A program made the position numbers and the translations under genes. Below are positions 53,665-62,614 of a DNA stretch of 64,000 nucleotides, in pieces; the first letter of the stretch is position 1, and each line of letters starts with the position of its first letter. The DNA lies in contig NZ_WRXN01000005.1 in the NCBI RefSeq assembly GCF_009758205.1, positions 434,001 to 498,000 on the forward strand. The letters are read 5' to 3'. Source of the DNA: Chitinophaga tropicalis (GTDB taxonomy: Bacteria > Bacteroidota > Bacteroidia > Chitinophagales > Chitinophagaceae). The notes beneath the pieces were generated by a model. That model searched no databases and had not been told where the DNA came from. It was given only the letters and a program-made list of their open reading frames with translations.

Positions 53665-54870
53665 CTAAAAATAACTTAACCACTTTTTATTTGCCTGGTT
53701 TGCCTGTTTGTATTGGCTGAAGCGAAGGCATAACGGGTAAAGACCCACTATTATCACTACCCATAAAATATACACTACAGGTAAAGAAAATCCATATCCT
53801 CTCAGTTGAGGATTGGATGTAACCCAGGTAGTGAGATTTACCATATTCCCGGCACCGAACCCTGTCAGCATAGTTGCAATGATGGCCATGCCATGTGTGA
53901 GCGGGATATGCACGAGGTAAAAGAACATAGGTACTCTGCCAAAGACGATTGCCTTAGAGGTAAGCTTGTTCAGCGGCTGTTCTGCATAAGCCAGGAAGAG
54001 CAAAGCAGGACCGAGGGTCATGAGTATATAGAGAAAAGAGGGTGGGTATTTTGTTGTATTGATAAAGGAGAAGACCGTGAACAGGAAATCTTTCTGTGCT
54101 GACCAATGCGCGGCGTCACCATAAATATTTGTCCATCTTAAGACGATGAAAAGGAGGATGGCTCCGATACCGATGTTGCGCAGTGATCTTTTACGGATTT
54201 CCGGGGCTATGCCCTGTGTATACAGACTACCGAGACAATAGCCTAAGGTAATGATGCCTATATATGGGAGAACCGGGTAACCTACAATGATAGTAGAAAA
54301 ACCTACATTGAATCCTGCAAAGTTGGGCTGGTGTAAAACAGACCATAAGAATGTCAGCGCATTGTTGCCGGTAATGTGAACACTATCCAAAGCATTATGC
54401 CCTGCTATTAACACTATTCCAATGAACAACTGTACCGGGCGTGGTAAATGGATGAGCAGGGAGAGCGTCATCATGCTGATGCCAAATGCCCAGATGACCT
54501 GCAGGATGAAAACAGGATAATGAGGGTTAAAGGTCCATGCCAGCGTAACGAAAAGTGCCTCCACTATTACCAGCCAGAGACCTCTTGTGAGGAGGAATCC
54601 GGAAAGGGCTTTTTTGCCATTCTTGAGTCCGTAGAGGCAGGCGGAAGTACCAGCCAGGAGCATGAAAATGGGTGCGCAGAAGTGAGTGATCCATCGGGTA
54701 AGGAAGATGGGGGCGGTTGTGTGCTGCAGGTCTGTTGGATCATTGATATAGGAATAGGCGTGAAAATAATCACGGGTGTGATCCAGTGCCATAATGATGA
54801 TGATAATTCCCCGGAGAAGGTCGATAGATTCAATCCGGCGTTTTACAGTTCCTTTAACGGAATCCGACAT
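53665..54870 (-). CDS. HGSNAT/DUF1624-like membrane acyltransferase
   Basis: 401 residues with about ten membrane helices. The N-terminal motif RIESIDLLRGIIIIIMALDH with DHTRDYFH is the DUF1624 hallmark, shared with heparan-alpha-glucosaminide N-acetyltransferase. Acyl transfer across the membrane is the expected role. The frame is intact. Single gene; the promoter lies in the 329-bp gap upstream. Confidence 0.85.
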   Translation of the reverse strand: MSDSVKGTVKRRIESIDLLRGIIIIIMALDHTRDYFHAYSYINDPTDLQHTTAPIFLTRWITHFCAPIFMLLAGTSACLYGLKNGKKALSGFLLTRGLWLVIVEALFVTLAWTFNPHYPVFILQVIWAFGISMMTLSLLIHLPRPVQLFIGIVLIAGHNALDSVHITGNNALTFLWSVLHQPNFAGFNVGFSTIIVGYPVLPYIGIITLGYCLGSLYTQGIAPEIRKRSLRNIGIGAILLFIVLRWTNIYGDAAHWSAQKDFLFTVFSFINTTKYPPSFLYILMTLGPALLFLAYAEQPLNKLTSKAIVFGRVPMFFYLVHIPLTHGMAIIATMLTGFGAGNMVNLTTWVTSNPQLRGYGFSLPVVYILWVVIIVGLYPLCLRFSQYKQANQANKKWLSYF

Positions 54871-55199
54871 AAGGATATGTTTAGAGTAAATAATGTGCTT
54901 AAGGTTATGCGTTCTGTTCTATAAGTATCTTTTCTTTGATTATGTTCAGGTGGTTGATAACATGACCGGTTACAAGATAGCTTAACGGTGCTGCCGTTGG
55001 CGTACAAAGTTATATATAAACAAAACAATGTGTAAGATATCAAGATAACTTTTGTATATAATTCCTGAAAACAGCGGCGTACCGATTTAAGTTTTTTACC
55101 TGGAGTGGTCTGGTCCTGCGGGCTAAGCTGAGATGTTTAGCGAAGCGCTGTGCTTTCTACGAAAGTAGTTTTATTTTTTTAGCTTAGTAAAAAAATCCG
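54871..55199. other. Intergenic region between acyltransferase and Lrp-type gene
   Basis: 329 bp with divergent genes at both ends. No ORF or RNA gene is supported. TAGTTTTA (close to TAnnTTTG) lies near 55164, a possible -7 box for the Lrp gene. AGCGAAGCGCT near 55139 is a near-palindrome that might be an Lrp operator. Confidence 0.35.
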
Positions 55200-55661
55200 A
55201 TGGAAGAGTTAAGTAAACAAGAACTGGAGCTGTTGAGGATACTTCAGAAGAACTGCCGGTTTGACATTACTGAGCTGACGGAGCGGTTGAATATGTCCCG
55301 TACTTCTGTCTACGACAGGATTAAAAAGCTCGAGAATGAAGGGTATATAAAGGATTATGTTGCTCTTGTTGATCATAAGAAAGTTGGGTTGAATTTTACG
55401 GTTATTGTGAATGTTGCGTTGAATAGTCAGCGGATAGAATATGTTGAGGAGTTTCTGGAAAAAGTAGCTGTGCTGGATGAGATTATGGAGGCTTATGTTA
55501 CAGGTGGGATATTTGATGTGATACTGAAAGTTGTGGTTAAAGATCCGGATGCGTTTAATGATTTTGTTACGAAGAAGCTTTCAGTGATTCCTAATATCAG
55601 CAAGATACAGAGTTCTTTTGTAATGAGGTATATTAAACAGTCGACGGTGTTGCCGTTTTAG
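55200..55661 (+). CDS. Lrp/AsnC-family transcriptional regulator
   Basis: 153 residues. The N-terminal HTH (ELLRILQKNCRFDITELTER, SRTSVYDRIKKLENEGYIKD) and the C-terminal RAM/Lrp ligand-binding domain (FTVIVNVALNSQR, VTGGIFDVILKVVVKDPDAF) are typical and complete. It probably regulates amino-acid-related genes elsewhere; no obvious target adjoins. Confidence 0.9.
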   Translation: MEELSKQELELLRILQKNCRFDITELTERLNMSRTSVYDRIKKLENEGYIKDYVALVDHKKVGLNFTVIVNVALNSQRIEYVEEFLEKVAVLDEIMEAYVTGGIFDVILKVVVKDPDAFNDFVTKKLSVIPNISKIQSSFVMRYIKQSTVLPF

Positions 55662-55732
55662 TTAAATATTTTACGTATACTTGTGTCAGGTATTCTCTTC
55701 TCAACCTCATAGGGATTGCAAATTGAACCACT

Positions 55733-56590
55733 ATGAGTCAAAAATCATTTTACGATCTTGAGTATCTCATTGAGATAAATGAAAAGAGAATAGAAGAATA
55801 TATTTCTGCCTATCAGAAAATATTGGAAAGACTTACCAATATAGTAATCGTTTATTCCGCACTTGCAATTTTCTTTATTCCTATCTGTCAGGATCTCTTT
55901 CAGTCTGAGATTACGCATTGGTTATTTATTAGCAGTTTCGTGATCTTTGTGGGGCTATTCTCATTTTCATTATACTTTACTATACGTTTGATTATTCCCG
56001 AAGATGTTGCATATCTCGGCTCACCGAAGAGGTATTATAATACTCTTCGTTGGGAATATGAGCAGTTAATCGAAAAACAATCATTTGATTGGCAGGAAAA
56101 TATTGATAAACAGCTACAGGCATCATATGTAGGTGAGCTCGAACGTATACTTACAACAAACATCCGGGCATTTGTTAAGAAAAGTTCATTTTATTACAAC
56201 GCACTTACATTTAGCCTCCTTTCTGCTGTCCCATTTTTAATATGCCTGGGGTTCCATATTATGAAGAAAGAAGATAAAATTCAGAAAGTGAAAATTATTA
56301 AGCAGGAGAAAATTCTTAATTTACATCTTTATAAATTAGATTCCATTATGTATGACGCCAAAAAAACCAATTCCGGCAAGCCTCCAATAAAGTTTGGAAC
56401 AACCAGCAATTTACCTGGTGTTGATAACAGCAAGGTAATTCCATCTTCACCTTTTATAATCAGGGAAAATTCCAGCAAAATAAGAAAGATGAAAGATGTT
56501 CCGGCCTGGTGGGATGAGGATGATTTCAAGGATCACAATTCCTGGTCTTTATTATCGGTATTGAATAAGTATTTTAAAAAGCTCTTCTAA
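55733..56590 (+). CDS. Membrane protein of unknown function
   Basis: 285 residues, no signal peptide. A charged N-terminal helix (LIEINEKRIEEYISAYQKIL) leads into two membrane helices (about 34-54 and 62-86), then a soluble helical hairpin (RRYYNTLRWEYEQLIEKQS), a third helix (about 158-176) and a long hydrophilic tail. The plan (helix, 2TM, soluble hairpin, TM, tail) is reminiscent of SLATT/S-4TM-type effector proteins, but there is no real sequence evidence. It follows the Lrp gene by 71 bp. Confidence 0.6.
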   Translation: MSQKSFYDLEYLIEINEKRIEEYISAYQKILERLTNIVIVYSALAIFFIPICQDLFQSEITHWLFISSFVIFVGLFSFSLYFTIRLIIPEDVAYLGSPKRYYNTLRWEYEQLIEKQSFDWQENIDKQLQASYVGELERILTTNIRAFVKKSSFYYNALTFSLLSAVPFLICLGFHIMKKEDKIQKVKIIKQEKILNLHLYKLDSIMYDAKKTNSGKPPIKFGTTSNLPGVDNSKVIPSSPFIIRENSSKIRKMKDVPAWWDEDDFKDHNSWSLLSVLNKYFKKLF

Positions 56591-56595
56591 ACAAA

Positions 56596-56625
56596 CGAGG
56601 GTAGTTTCAATGAAAACTACCCTCG
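56596..56625 (+). terminator. Terminator after membrane protein
   Basis: CGAGGGTAGTTT (56596-56607) with complement at 56614-56625, 6-nt loop CAATGA. Stop codon of the gene is 6 bp upstream. Confidence 0.75.
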
Positions 56626-56727
56626 TTGCATTTCATCGGACTTATCAAAAAAGGTACAAGTCTCATTCCTTTTCCGTGCAGAAAATAGTAATAAACCCCT
56701 TGGGCAAAAGCGTTTTTGCAAGGGAGA

Positions 56728-56745
56728 GGGCCTGCGGCCGGCTGC
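56728..56745 (+). repeat. Dispersed intergenic repeat, partial copy 3
   Basis: GGGCCTGCGGCCGGCTGC, matching the core of the copies at 33815 and 36732. The A/T part is not conserved. It lies between convergent genes, as copy 2 does. Confidence 0.45.
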
Positions 56746-56789
56746 TTTATAAAGAATGTTGGGAGATGAGATTTATGCGGCAGCTCACG

Positions 56790-59700
56790 TTAGTCCTTTT
56801 CTTCAAGGTAATCTTTATATGCTTTTGTTGCGACGGCTGTTAATTGCTTTCTATCCATTACTATACTTTTATCGTTGATCCAATGCGTTAGCTCAGGCTC
56901 GAAATTAAGCTTAGCAGGCTCCAGCGGATGGGGGCCGTTTAAGACATACTCCCAGTCTTCACTATCTTCTGTTTTATAACGGTATAATATAAGCGATACA
57001 GCCGGTGTCTTTTCCGGTTGTACCCTTATATGAGTTACCATCTCAATAGCTGACAAAGTATATTCCTCTTCCAGGTAATAGGTCAGATAACTGCGTCCAA
57101 GCAGGTCCTGGGAAAGCAGGTGACGGATGTGCTGCAGCTGTTGCTGTTCTTTCATTGTCTGGATGAATGTGTATGCTGTACTGTGATCTGTGAGAATACT
57201 GTTAAGTATTTTATCACTTACTTTAACACCCTGTCTCATTAATCCACGTGCTCCCAGTGCACGCAATGACATAGTAGTATCTGCCAGCAGCTCGCGAAAC
57301 TGCTCTGCAGAGGAAGAAGGCATTCCCGGCAACGCAAGTATATGGCCGGTCTGCAACAGGTCATTCTCCCAGTTCCAGCTGCTATCTGCATCCGGGTCCC
57401 TGTCTTTCCATTTTCTCAACTGTCGTTTAAACATTTCTGTTACACCAGGCAATAGCCGTTCCAGTTTATGCTGATTAAACTGAGGCGGCAGCCAGAGGGA
57501 ATCGTGACTGGTATATGCGGTGAAGGCATGGAGGAAGCTTCCGGAACGTTCAGCAGCAGCTATCATGTCAGGCAGATACAGATGATACAGGCTGTCTGTC
57601 TTGAAAGAGCCTGTAAAGATCCCCCTGTCGGCACAACCTTCCGGCAATTCCGGAGCCAGGCGGAAAAAAGTACGGATAGCAGAATCTGAAGACAGGCCGT
57701 TCAGGAAACGCAGCATACGCTTTCTTAGCTGAAGATCGGTTGTGGCAGTAAACAACATCTCTGTTGTATGGACAACAGCATCCCCTCCTATCTTTCCTAA
57801 TGAAAGCAGCAGCTTAATCCTGGTATTATTATCACCGGTATCTGCCGGAAAAGGTTTGGCCAGTGCATTTAAAACAGGTCCTATGTCTGAGCTGTCCGGA
57901 GTAAAGTTGGGCAGGTATTTACTGGCGGCATTAAATGCCATTGTATCTGTGCTCCGGAGGTCTTTCAGCAACAGATCCAGTTTCTTCTGCTGGAGCCGGC
58001 GGGTATCTGCTTTCTCCTTCCTTCCGGGGCGGAAAGAAGCAAGGAACTGCGGGCCGTAACCTGTGGTTACCAATTCTTCCGGCAGAATGGCAGACATCCT
58101 GTAGACGGTATGACCTGCTATCACCGCCTTTCGGTAGAACCGTAAACCACTGGACCGCACCTTCATTTCTACCTCATATACAGGCAGGCCATCTGAAACA
58201 TATTGTTTCTTACTGTTTAAGATAAATGTGGTATCTACCTCGAGCACAAATTTCTTCAGGAGACTGTCAGGTTCATCGTGATAGTAAGGCGAGTATTTAT
58301 CTATTTCTATCATGTACATAGAGCTGGAGCCGCTGTCCATAACAGCGTAGTACTGTACATTGACAGGCGATGAGCCGTAGCTGTAGTCGCGGGAATTGCC
58401 GGTAAAGATACCCGGCCCTGCTATAGTAAAACTGCTGTCTGCCGGTGTAAAAGTAACAGTCGGAGGATGCGCCTGTAAAGGCAGTAGCTGGAAGCCGTAC
58501 AGGAAGCGTTGCCAGTAGCTGCTGTCTGTACGGACGCTGTCATAAGTGCATACCAGGCAGTACATGAGGTTACCACGTGGTATAAAATGCAAGCGGGAAA
58601 TAAAACTATTGCCATAGCGGTAACTATAGCGGTAGCGTGGTAATCCGCCCTGTGTATCCAGTGCTGAATCTGCCGGTTTCATAGCGCTATCCTGCCTGAG
58701 CAGTTGTTCCCGGATGCTTTCAAGCACCTGTTTATCATTTATGTTATAATAACCTACCTGCATCTTCTGGATCTGCAATACGTAGGAGATATTGTTAGCA
58801 TCGTCAAGAGCAGAATATACTTCCTGCGGACGGGAATTTCCGCTGTTACCGGTTTGTATATGATTAGCTTCGGAAGGCATGATGACAGCGAAGCCCTGTT
58901 GCACATTACGGAGGGTATCATATACTGTAACGGGGCGCACAATATCATAGAAGCGTACGGACTGGAAAAATGTCTTCCTGGCGCTGCTGTCTTTTCCCTG
59001 ATAACTGTGCATGAATACAAAAGCCCTGTTATTACGGATAAACACACGTATATATAAAGGTGAGCTTTGCTGCAGCAACACAGCTTCTGTTCCGGCTATA
59101 TTGCGATAAGTGATAGGATAGGATCTTTGCAGTACAGCATTCCCCTGGGCCGCCATATTGTTGATCATGGTATTTACCAGTTCCCGTTTATCTGTTGCCA
59201 GTTGGGGAATATCCATGGTAAAGGCGAAACCGGCTTCGGTCTCGCCGCCACCTATATACATTTTACGGTTTAAATTGGGGATGGGATAAGCCATCGGGAT
59301 GCCCGGCAGCTCGACACTGTAACCGTCAACGATCCTGTTCAGTGAATAGCCTTTCAGGCTGTCCAGCCGCTGACGCTCCCGCTGGGTTATACCAGTAAAA
59401 GTGGCTTTGACGGGAGTTACAGAATAGCCCTTCTCCCGTAACAATGATAAGATACCTTTTTCGCCAGGCAGATGAGCTACTCCCACGGCCGCAAAAACGC
59501 TGCCTTTATTGATCAGGGCAGCCAGGTTCCTGGCCATTTCATTATTACGGAGCTCAAGATCAAGGTCTTCTCCGCTATTCCCCCAATCGTTCACTACTTT
59601 TGCTATCTCTTCCAGGTTGCCTTCATAATACAGGTCTACGAGCGACTCTAAGGATGTTGCCCGCTCTCTGATCCTGTCTGTTATATTCTGTGTCTGACCG

Positions 59701-60377
59701 GTATTATTATAGCCGAGATTCCATAGAAATGCTTCCTTCTGTACATCTGAGATATTAGCGTCCATAATATCCATCTGGTTCCGGATCCTTTCCAGGCTAT
59801 GTACCGGTTTGTGCAGCCCGGTAACTTTCTGGTGGAGCCAGCCATCCAGGAATATGTTCTCTGTTTTACGGGCGGGACCGGTGCTTTTGTCCAATACTTC
59901 GTCCTCGTCGATAAGCAGCTTCTCTACAAACCATAAGCGTTTCAGTCTCAGCTCTTCCAGGGGAGCGCCGGTCTTTTCTATCACCAGGCTGTCTACATAA
60001 CGGTATTCATCCGGGCTCAGGACATGACGCAGGTGGTTTACGGTATCGAGTAGTGGTCCGTCGGGCGATAACATATAAGCCATCAGTGAGTCCATATCTA
60101 CTTCCATGGCAAAGGAGGATGCGTTGCGCAGCGCGGTTAATACTGAATCGCTGAATTCGAATACCCGTTTATCTGTGAGGTGCATAGTGCCGAACAGGTA
60201 GGAAGGGGCTTGTAATCCCGGGCCATTAATACGCCAGAGCAACTGATAATGAGGTCTTCCTTTCTGCTGAGCGTGCAGTGCGACTGTTTGCATCAACAGG
60301 GTCAACAGCAGGTATACTGTTATGAGAACAAAGCGTCCGGTGTTCCCTTTCCGGCACCATGTAGGGGTATTAAGCAT
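56790..60377 (-). CDS. Giant TraB/GumN-family protein with long C-terminal extension
   Basis: 1195 residues from ATG 60377 (a TTG two codons earlier is less likely). A signal or anchor segment is at about 17-37. The TraB/GumN domain (about 40-335) has the hallmark APSYLFGTMHLTD and the second GxxH motif (FAAVGVAHLPGEKG). This fold includes proposed metal-dependent proteases such as Tiki. The remaining 850 residues, including NRIVDGYSVELPGIPMAYPI, then EAMPLE-poor beta strands and helical repeats (LLSLGKIGGDAVVHTTEMLF, HEAT-like), have no recognised family. Most GumN proteins are about 300 residues, so this extension is exceptional. Probably periplasmic. Confidence 0.8.
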   Translation of the reverse strand: MLNTPTWCRKGNTGRFVLITVYLLLTLLMQTVALHAQQKGRPHYQLLWRINGPGLQAPSYLFGTMHLTDKRVFEFSDSVLTALRNASSFAMEVDMDSLMAYMLSPDGPLLDTVNHLRHVLSPDEYRYVDSLVIEKTGAPLEELRLKRLWFVEKLLIDEDEVLDKSTGPARKTENIFLDGWLHQKVTGLHKPVHSLERIRNQMDIMDANISDVQKEAFLWNLGYNNTGQTQNITDRIRERATSLESLVDLYYEGNLEEIAKVVNDWGNSGEDLDLELRNNEMARNLAALINKGSVFAAVGVAHLPGEKGILSLLREKGYSVTPVKATFTGITQRERQRLDSLKGYSLNRIVDGYSVELPGIPMAYPIPNLNRKMYIGGGETEAGFAFTMDIPQLATDKRELVNTMINNMAAQGNAVLQRSYPITYRNIAGTEAVLLQQSSPLYIRVFIRNNRAFVFMHSYQGKDSSARKTFFQSVRFYDIVRPVTVYDTLRNVQQGFAVIMPSEANHIQTGNSGNSRPQEVYSALDDANNISYVLQIQKMQVGYYNINDKQVLESIREQLLRQDSAMKPADSALDTQGGLPRYRYSYRYGNSFISRLHFIPRGNLMYCLVCTYDSVRTDSSYWQRFLYGFQLLPLQAHPPTVTFTPADSSFTIAGPGIFTGNSRDYSYGSSPVNVQYYAVMDSGSSSMYMIEIDKYSPYYHDEPDSLLKKFVLEVDTTFILNSKKQYVSDGLPVYEVEMKVRSSGLRFYRKAVIAGHTVYRMSAILPEELVTTGYGPQFLASFRPGRKEKADTRRLQQKKLDLLLKDLRSTDTMAFNAASKYLPNFTPDSSDIGPVLNALAKPFPADTGDNNTRIKLLLSLGKIGGDAVVHTTEMLFTATTDLQLRKRMLRFLNGLSSDSAIRTFFRLAPELPEGCADRGIFTGSFKTDSLYHLYLPDMIAAAERSGSFLHAFTAYTSHDSLWLPPQFNQHKLERLLPGVTEMFKRQLRKWKDRDPDADSSWNWENDLLQTGHILALPGMPSSSAEQFRELLADTTMSLRALGARGLMRQGVKVSDKILNSILTDHSTAYTFIQTMKEQQQLQHIRHLLSQDLLGRSYLTYYLEEEYTLSAIEMVTHIRVQPEKTPAVSLILYRYKTEDSEDWEYVLNGPHPLEPAKLNFEPELTHWINDKSIVMDRKQLTAVATKAYKDYLEEKD

Positions 60378-60435
60378 ATACAAATTTAAAAAGGTTAGGG
60401 CAGTCAGGAATGTGCTAAAAGTTGTATTTACCTCA

Positions 60436-62427
60436 TCAATCGGGTTGTTTACTATACAAAGGCGTGCGATTAAGATCTATACAGAAATCGGTGATCCAGC
60501 TTCCTGCTACATCTACATACAGGATGTTGGGCTTATTCTCTCTATTGATAGTACCATCCCTGATCCACTCCACTACTTTTGGTGCAAGGTAGCGATTGCC
60601 GATAAGTGAGAGTGTAATAATGCTTTTATGATGTTTTATCACGTTGGTTAACAGCAACACTCCATCTACCAGGGGGTTCGTCTTTTCTGACTGGAACTCA
60701 TTACATATCATGGCAGCCTCACTGCCCGCCTCGGTCAATTGCCAGTCCAGGCGGACCAGATCATTATCATGAATATTCCCTTTAAGTTCTTTGAAAAAAA
60801 GCTGCTGTGCTGTTAATAGTTTCTGAAGATCGTTAGTGGCAGCATATTCACGGCGATAATTGATAAAGGCCTTTGAACCGGTGGTCATTGTCCCTGAATC
60901 TACCAACAGATCAGGATAGGCATAATTTTCAAACAGTACTATCACTTTCCCCGCAACGTTTTTCAATTTTGTATCTGCCAGTCTCCCCTCCTGCCTGTAG
61001 TATATATATTCTTTTCCCAACAGATCTGTTATTAGTCTGGCCTGCTCTTTTACAGGAATATGTCTTTCACAAAAGTGGCTGAAATTGAGAATTACAAACT
61101 CTTTCTTATTTGTATTGAGGAAAGTCTTAGTGGCATTCAGTATTTCATTTATACTCTCTCCCCATCCGCCTCCAATAGCATCTTCCATACAATCTGAAGA
61201 GGAATGCTTTGTATAGAGCTGTCCGTTATATTTATCTATCCGCAGGTCAAACATCCTTATCCCGGCCTGCAGTTGTTTTTCTATTTTAAGCGATTGAGTA
61301 AGCGTATTACACTCATTTATTGATCCGCTCTCACTGCCTCCGGTGCCGCTTAACACAGACATGCCGGCGTCGTGCGCACCCGGGATGACAATGTCCCGGA
61401 GACTGTAATCTGCTTTTCCGGGATATAGCAGGTCTCCTATCCAGGAGGCAGGATCGTAGGCTGAAAAATAGCTGATATAGAGCTGATGGTCTTTTCCGGT
61501 GAAGCCCATTATGAAATTGTTCTGGTCAACATAACTGACAGAGACCGGGTTATCTGTTGAAAAATAAGCAGGCAGGTATGTCTGCTGACCGGCAAATGTT
61601 CCGCCGGTCTGTGTCAGGTAGGCTAATTGTCCTTTCCTGTCAATACAATTCCATATATAGAACAGACAGTCATTATGAAATACACTGTACAGGGCAGGCG
61701 CTATATCTGAAGCCGCATCCGGCAGGGATCGCGGTGTTGACCAGGTATTCAGTGAAGGATCAAAATCAGCATAATATACCTTCCTGTCTTTAATATCTAC
61801 CCAGGAGCATCTGACCTGTGCCTGATCACTGACCGGTACCACAAAAGGATAATCCGGCGATTTTGCTCCTTTAACCGGTACAATGGCTGCGTTCTCCAAT
61901 ATACCATCTTTGCCGGGTTGGCTGATAGCAATAAAGATCCCGTCTTTATTATCAGTATGACTTGCCAGCATAACCTTCTTACCAACAAATGCTGCGTTGA
62001 TCCCTTTCGTGAATGATACCGGTTCACTGGTAGATAAGGTATGAACAGGCGCCATTGCAAAGCCTGTATCTGAGGTATTAACAATATACTTTACGGTACC
62101 ATCCTTTGTTATCCAGAAAAGATATATATGATTATCCGTTGTCCGGAAAACAGGCGCAATACCGGATACAGCATCCGGTATTGCCATGCTGGTCTGGACA
62201 AACGCTGTGTCTGCCCTTGTGCCGAGGTAACTTACGTTTATACTGCCATTATTCCCGATGCTCTTCCATGTTGCGAAATAGTGTTGTCTGAAGTTAGTAA
62301 TATCTATCGCCTTATCTGATGCAGCTCCTTTCAGAAAAGTCATGGGTTGCGTGAATGTGAGGCTTTGCGGGTACAGGCAGGTGTAACGCAAAAGGATCAG
62401 TAGGATCAAAAGGTTCTTTTTAACCAT
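60436..62427 (-). CDS. Exported PI-PLC-domain phosphodiesterase with N-terminal propeller-like region
   Basis: 663 residues with a signal peptide (MVKKNLLILLILLRYTCLYP). Residues about 30-325 have repeated strand units (APVFRTTDNHIYLFWITKDG, APALYSVFHNDCLFYIWNCI, YVDQNNFIMGFTGKDHQLYI) as in lectin-like or sialidase-like propellers. The PI-PLC X domain follows: VIPGAHDAG (H352), GIRMFDLRID (R391, D394, R396) and YTKHSSSDC (H408), i.e. both catalytic histidines and the acid-base surrounds. Bacterial PI-PLC cleaves phosphatidylinositol or its glycans by acid-base catalysis, giving a cyclic phosphate. Last domains (VEWIRDGTI, NILYVDVAG) are conserved in the X superfamily. Confidence 0.88.
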   Translation of the reverse strand: MVKKNLLILLILLRYTCLYPQSLTFTQPMTFLKGAASDKAIDITNFRQHYFATWKSIGNNGSINVSYLGTRADTAFVQTSMAIPDAVSGIAPVFRTTDNHIYLFWITKDGTVKYIVNTSDTGFAMAPVHTLSTSEPVSFTKGINAAFVGKKVMLASHTDNKDGIFIAISQPGKDGILENAAIVPVKGAKSPDYPFVVPVSDQAQVRCSWVDIKDRKVYYADFDPSLNTWSTPRSLPDAASDIAPALYSVFHNDCLFYIWNCIDRKGQLAYLTQTGGTFAGQQTYLPAYFSTDNPVSVSYVDQNNFIMGFTGKDHQLYISYFSAYDPASWIGDLLYPGKADYSLRDIVIPGAHDAGMSVLSGTGGSESGSINECNTLTQSLKIEKQLQAGIRMFDLRIDKYNGQLYTKHSSSDCMEDAIGGGWGESINEILNATKTFLNTNKKEFVILNFSHFCERHIPVKEQARLITDLLGKEYIYYRQEGRLADTKLKNVAGKVIVLFENYAYPDLLVDSGTMTTGSKAFINYRREYAATNDLQKLLTAQQLFFKELKGNIHDNDLVRLDWQLTEAGSEAAMICNEFQSEKTNPLVDGVLLLTNVIKHHKSIITLSLIGNRYLAPKVVEWIRDGTINRENKPNILYVDVAGSWITDFCIDLNRTPLYSKQPD

Positions 62428-62614
62428 AAAGCATAAATATGAAAGAACAATTATGTAAGGATACCGGTAGTATATGAGTTTGGGTAATGTAAATATATTA
62501 CAATAGCGTAAACGTTGGTATCAGCGCGGGAAAATGCAAAGGTTATTTTTTACTATCTTTAATTAACAGGTTAATCCGGATAGTACCCCGAATCTCCAAT
62601 TTAAATGTTCGCAA

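Noticed and set aside
54448..54924. 158-codon plus-strand frame over the acyltransferase gene
   Set aside because: Antisense of a strongly hydrophobic, conserved protein; the reading is an acidic/polar mirror.
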